Part shown: one piece after another, positions 14,607-14,783 of the stretch
Layout of the letters: the number at the start of each line of letters is the position of its first letter
Numbering within the stretch: position 1 is the stretch's first letter
Assembly: GCA_025997755.1 (NCBI GenBank)
Contig: BNVA01000033.1
Coordinates: 1-14,783 of the forward strand
Origin: Spirochaetia bacterium
Lineage (GTDB): Bacteria > Spirochaetota > Spirochaetia > Treponematales > Breznakiellaceae
Length of the DNA: 14,783 nucleotides
Direction of reading: 5' to 3'
Program-made: the position numbers and the translations under genes
The notes under the pieces: generated by a model
The model's database searches: none
Told to the model about the DNA's origin: nothing
What the model saw: only the letters and a program-made list of their open reading frames with translations

Positions 14607-14783
14607 TTACGATCGCAATCGGGCGATTTCTTCCCTAAGCCGTTCGATTTCCTGTTCCTTTTTTTGATTTTCAAGCCGTAACTGCTCGCGCTCGGCACTA
14701 CCTGCGGAAAGTCCGCTTTCGCGGGCATCGGTCATCATAGCGCGGAGGTCGGCACGCCACATCGCTTTTTTCTCCGCTATCAT
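14607..14783 (-). CDS. C-terminal part of a coiled-coil protein, possibly Rpn/PD-(D/E)XK transposase-like
   Basis: The frame is open from the right edge to a TAA at 14607-14609, giving 58 codons. The ATG at 14781-14783 is more likely an internal methionine than the start, since nothing upstream is visible. The segment contains A-E-K-K-A-M-W-R-A-D, then A-R-E-S-G-L-S-A-G, and ends in a strong coiled coil (E-K-Q heptads, E-I-E-R-L-R-E-E-I-A-R-L-R-S). This layout, with a helix, an A-R-E-x-G-x-x-x-G stretch and a charged coiled-coil tail, is common at the C-termini of Rpn-type (PD-(D/E)XK nuclease family transposase) proteins, which are multi-copy in treponemes. The nuclease domain would lie outside the window, so the assignment is tentative. 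Confidence 0.6.
   Translation of the reverse strand: MIAEKKAMWRADLRAMMTDARESGLSAGSAEREQLRLENQKKEQEIERLREEIARLRS

Overview
The window looks like chromosomal DNA of an anaerobic spirochaete of the Treponema group. The signs are lipoproteins with relaxed spirochaete-type lipoboxes, a BspA-like leucine-rich-repeat surface protein, a DUF2259-like secreted protein, a LysM lipoprotein, a PaaK-type ligase and an oxygen-sensitive type of serine dehydratase, in moderate G+C DNA. A termite-gut or rumen treponeme is the best guess. That is inference from gene content, not from a marker gene.

Layout. Positions 1-2718 (minus) are the first 906 codons of a very large repetitive surface lipoprotein running off the left edge. 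Positions 2719-3633 hold a small 65-codon gene (minus) and a 433-bp fold-back element (element A), followed by an XRE-type repressor gene (plus). Positions 3983-8090 are a four-gene minus-strand series, in transcription order: DUF2259-like secreted protein, multi-pass membrane protein, LRR protein, and threonine synthase, whose start codon overlaps the LRR stop codon. Just upstream of that series lies the SRP RNA gene (ffs, minus, 8193-8301) with a clear promoter. Positions 8343-9244 hold a second, larger fold-back element (element B), followed by an extra copy of the element end and then the pyrimidine genes pyrF-pyrK-pyrD (plus). Convergent to these is an L-serine dehydratase beta-subunit gene (minus). 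It is divergent from a phenylacetate-CoA-ligase-like gene (plus) across only 41 bp. A LysM lipoprotein gene (minus) and the 3' end of another minus-strand gene, probably the coiled-coil tail of an Rpn/PD-(D/E)XK transposase-like protein, close the window.

How the genes work together. PyrF, PyrK and PyrD supply late steps of UMP synthesis. PyrK with a class 1B PyrD forms the NAD-dependent dihydroorotate dehydrogenase, which suits an anaerobe. ThrC and the serine dehydratase are amino-acid metabolism. The lipoprotein, LRR, LysM and membrane proteins are envelope functions with no evident link to the metabolic genes.

I see no CRISPR array, no complete mobile element and no obvious new defence system. 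The most unusual signal is the pair of related non-coding fold-back elements A and B. They share their terminal motif and a three-layer nested inverted-repeat core, and each lies between divergently transcribed genes. A solo end of the same family may supply part of the pyrF promoter.
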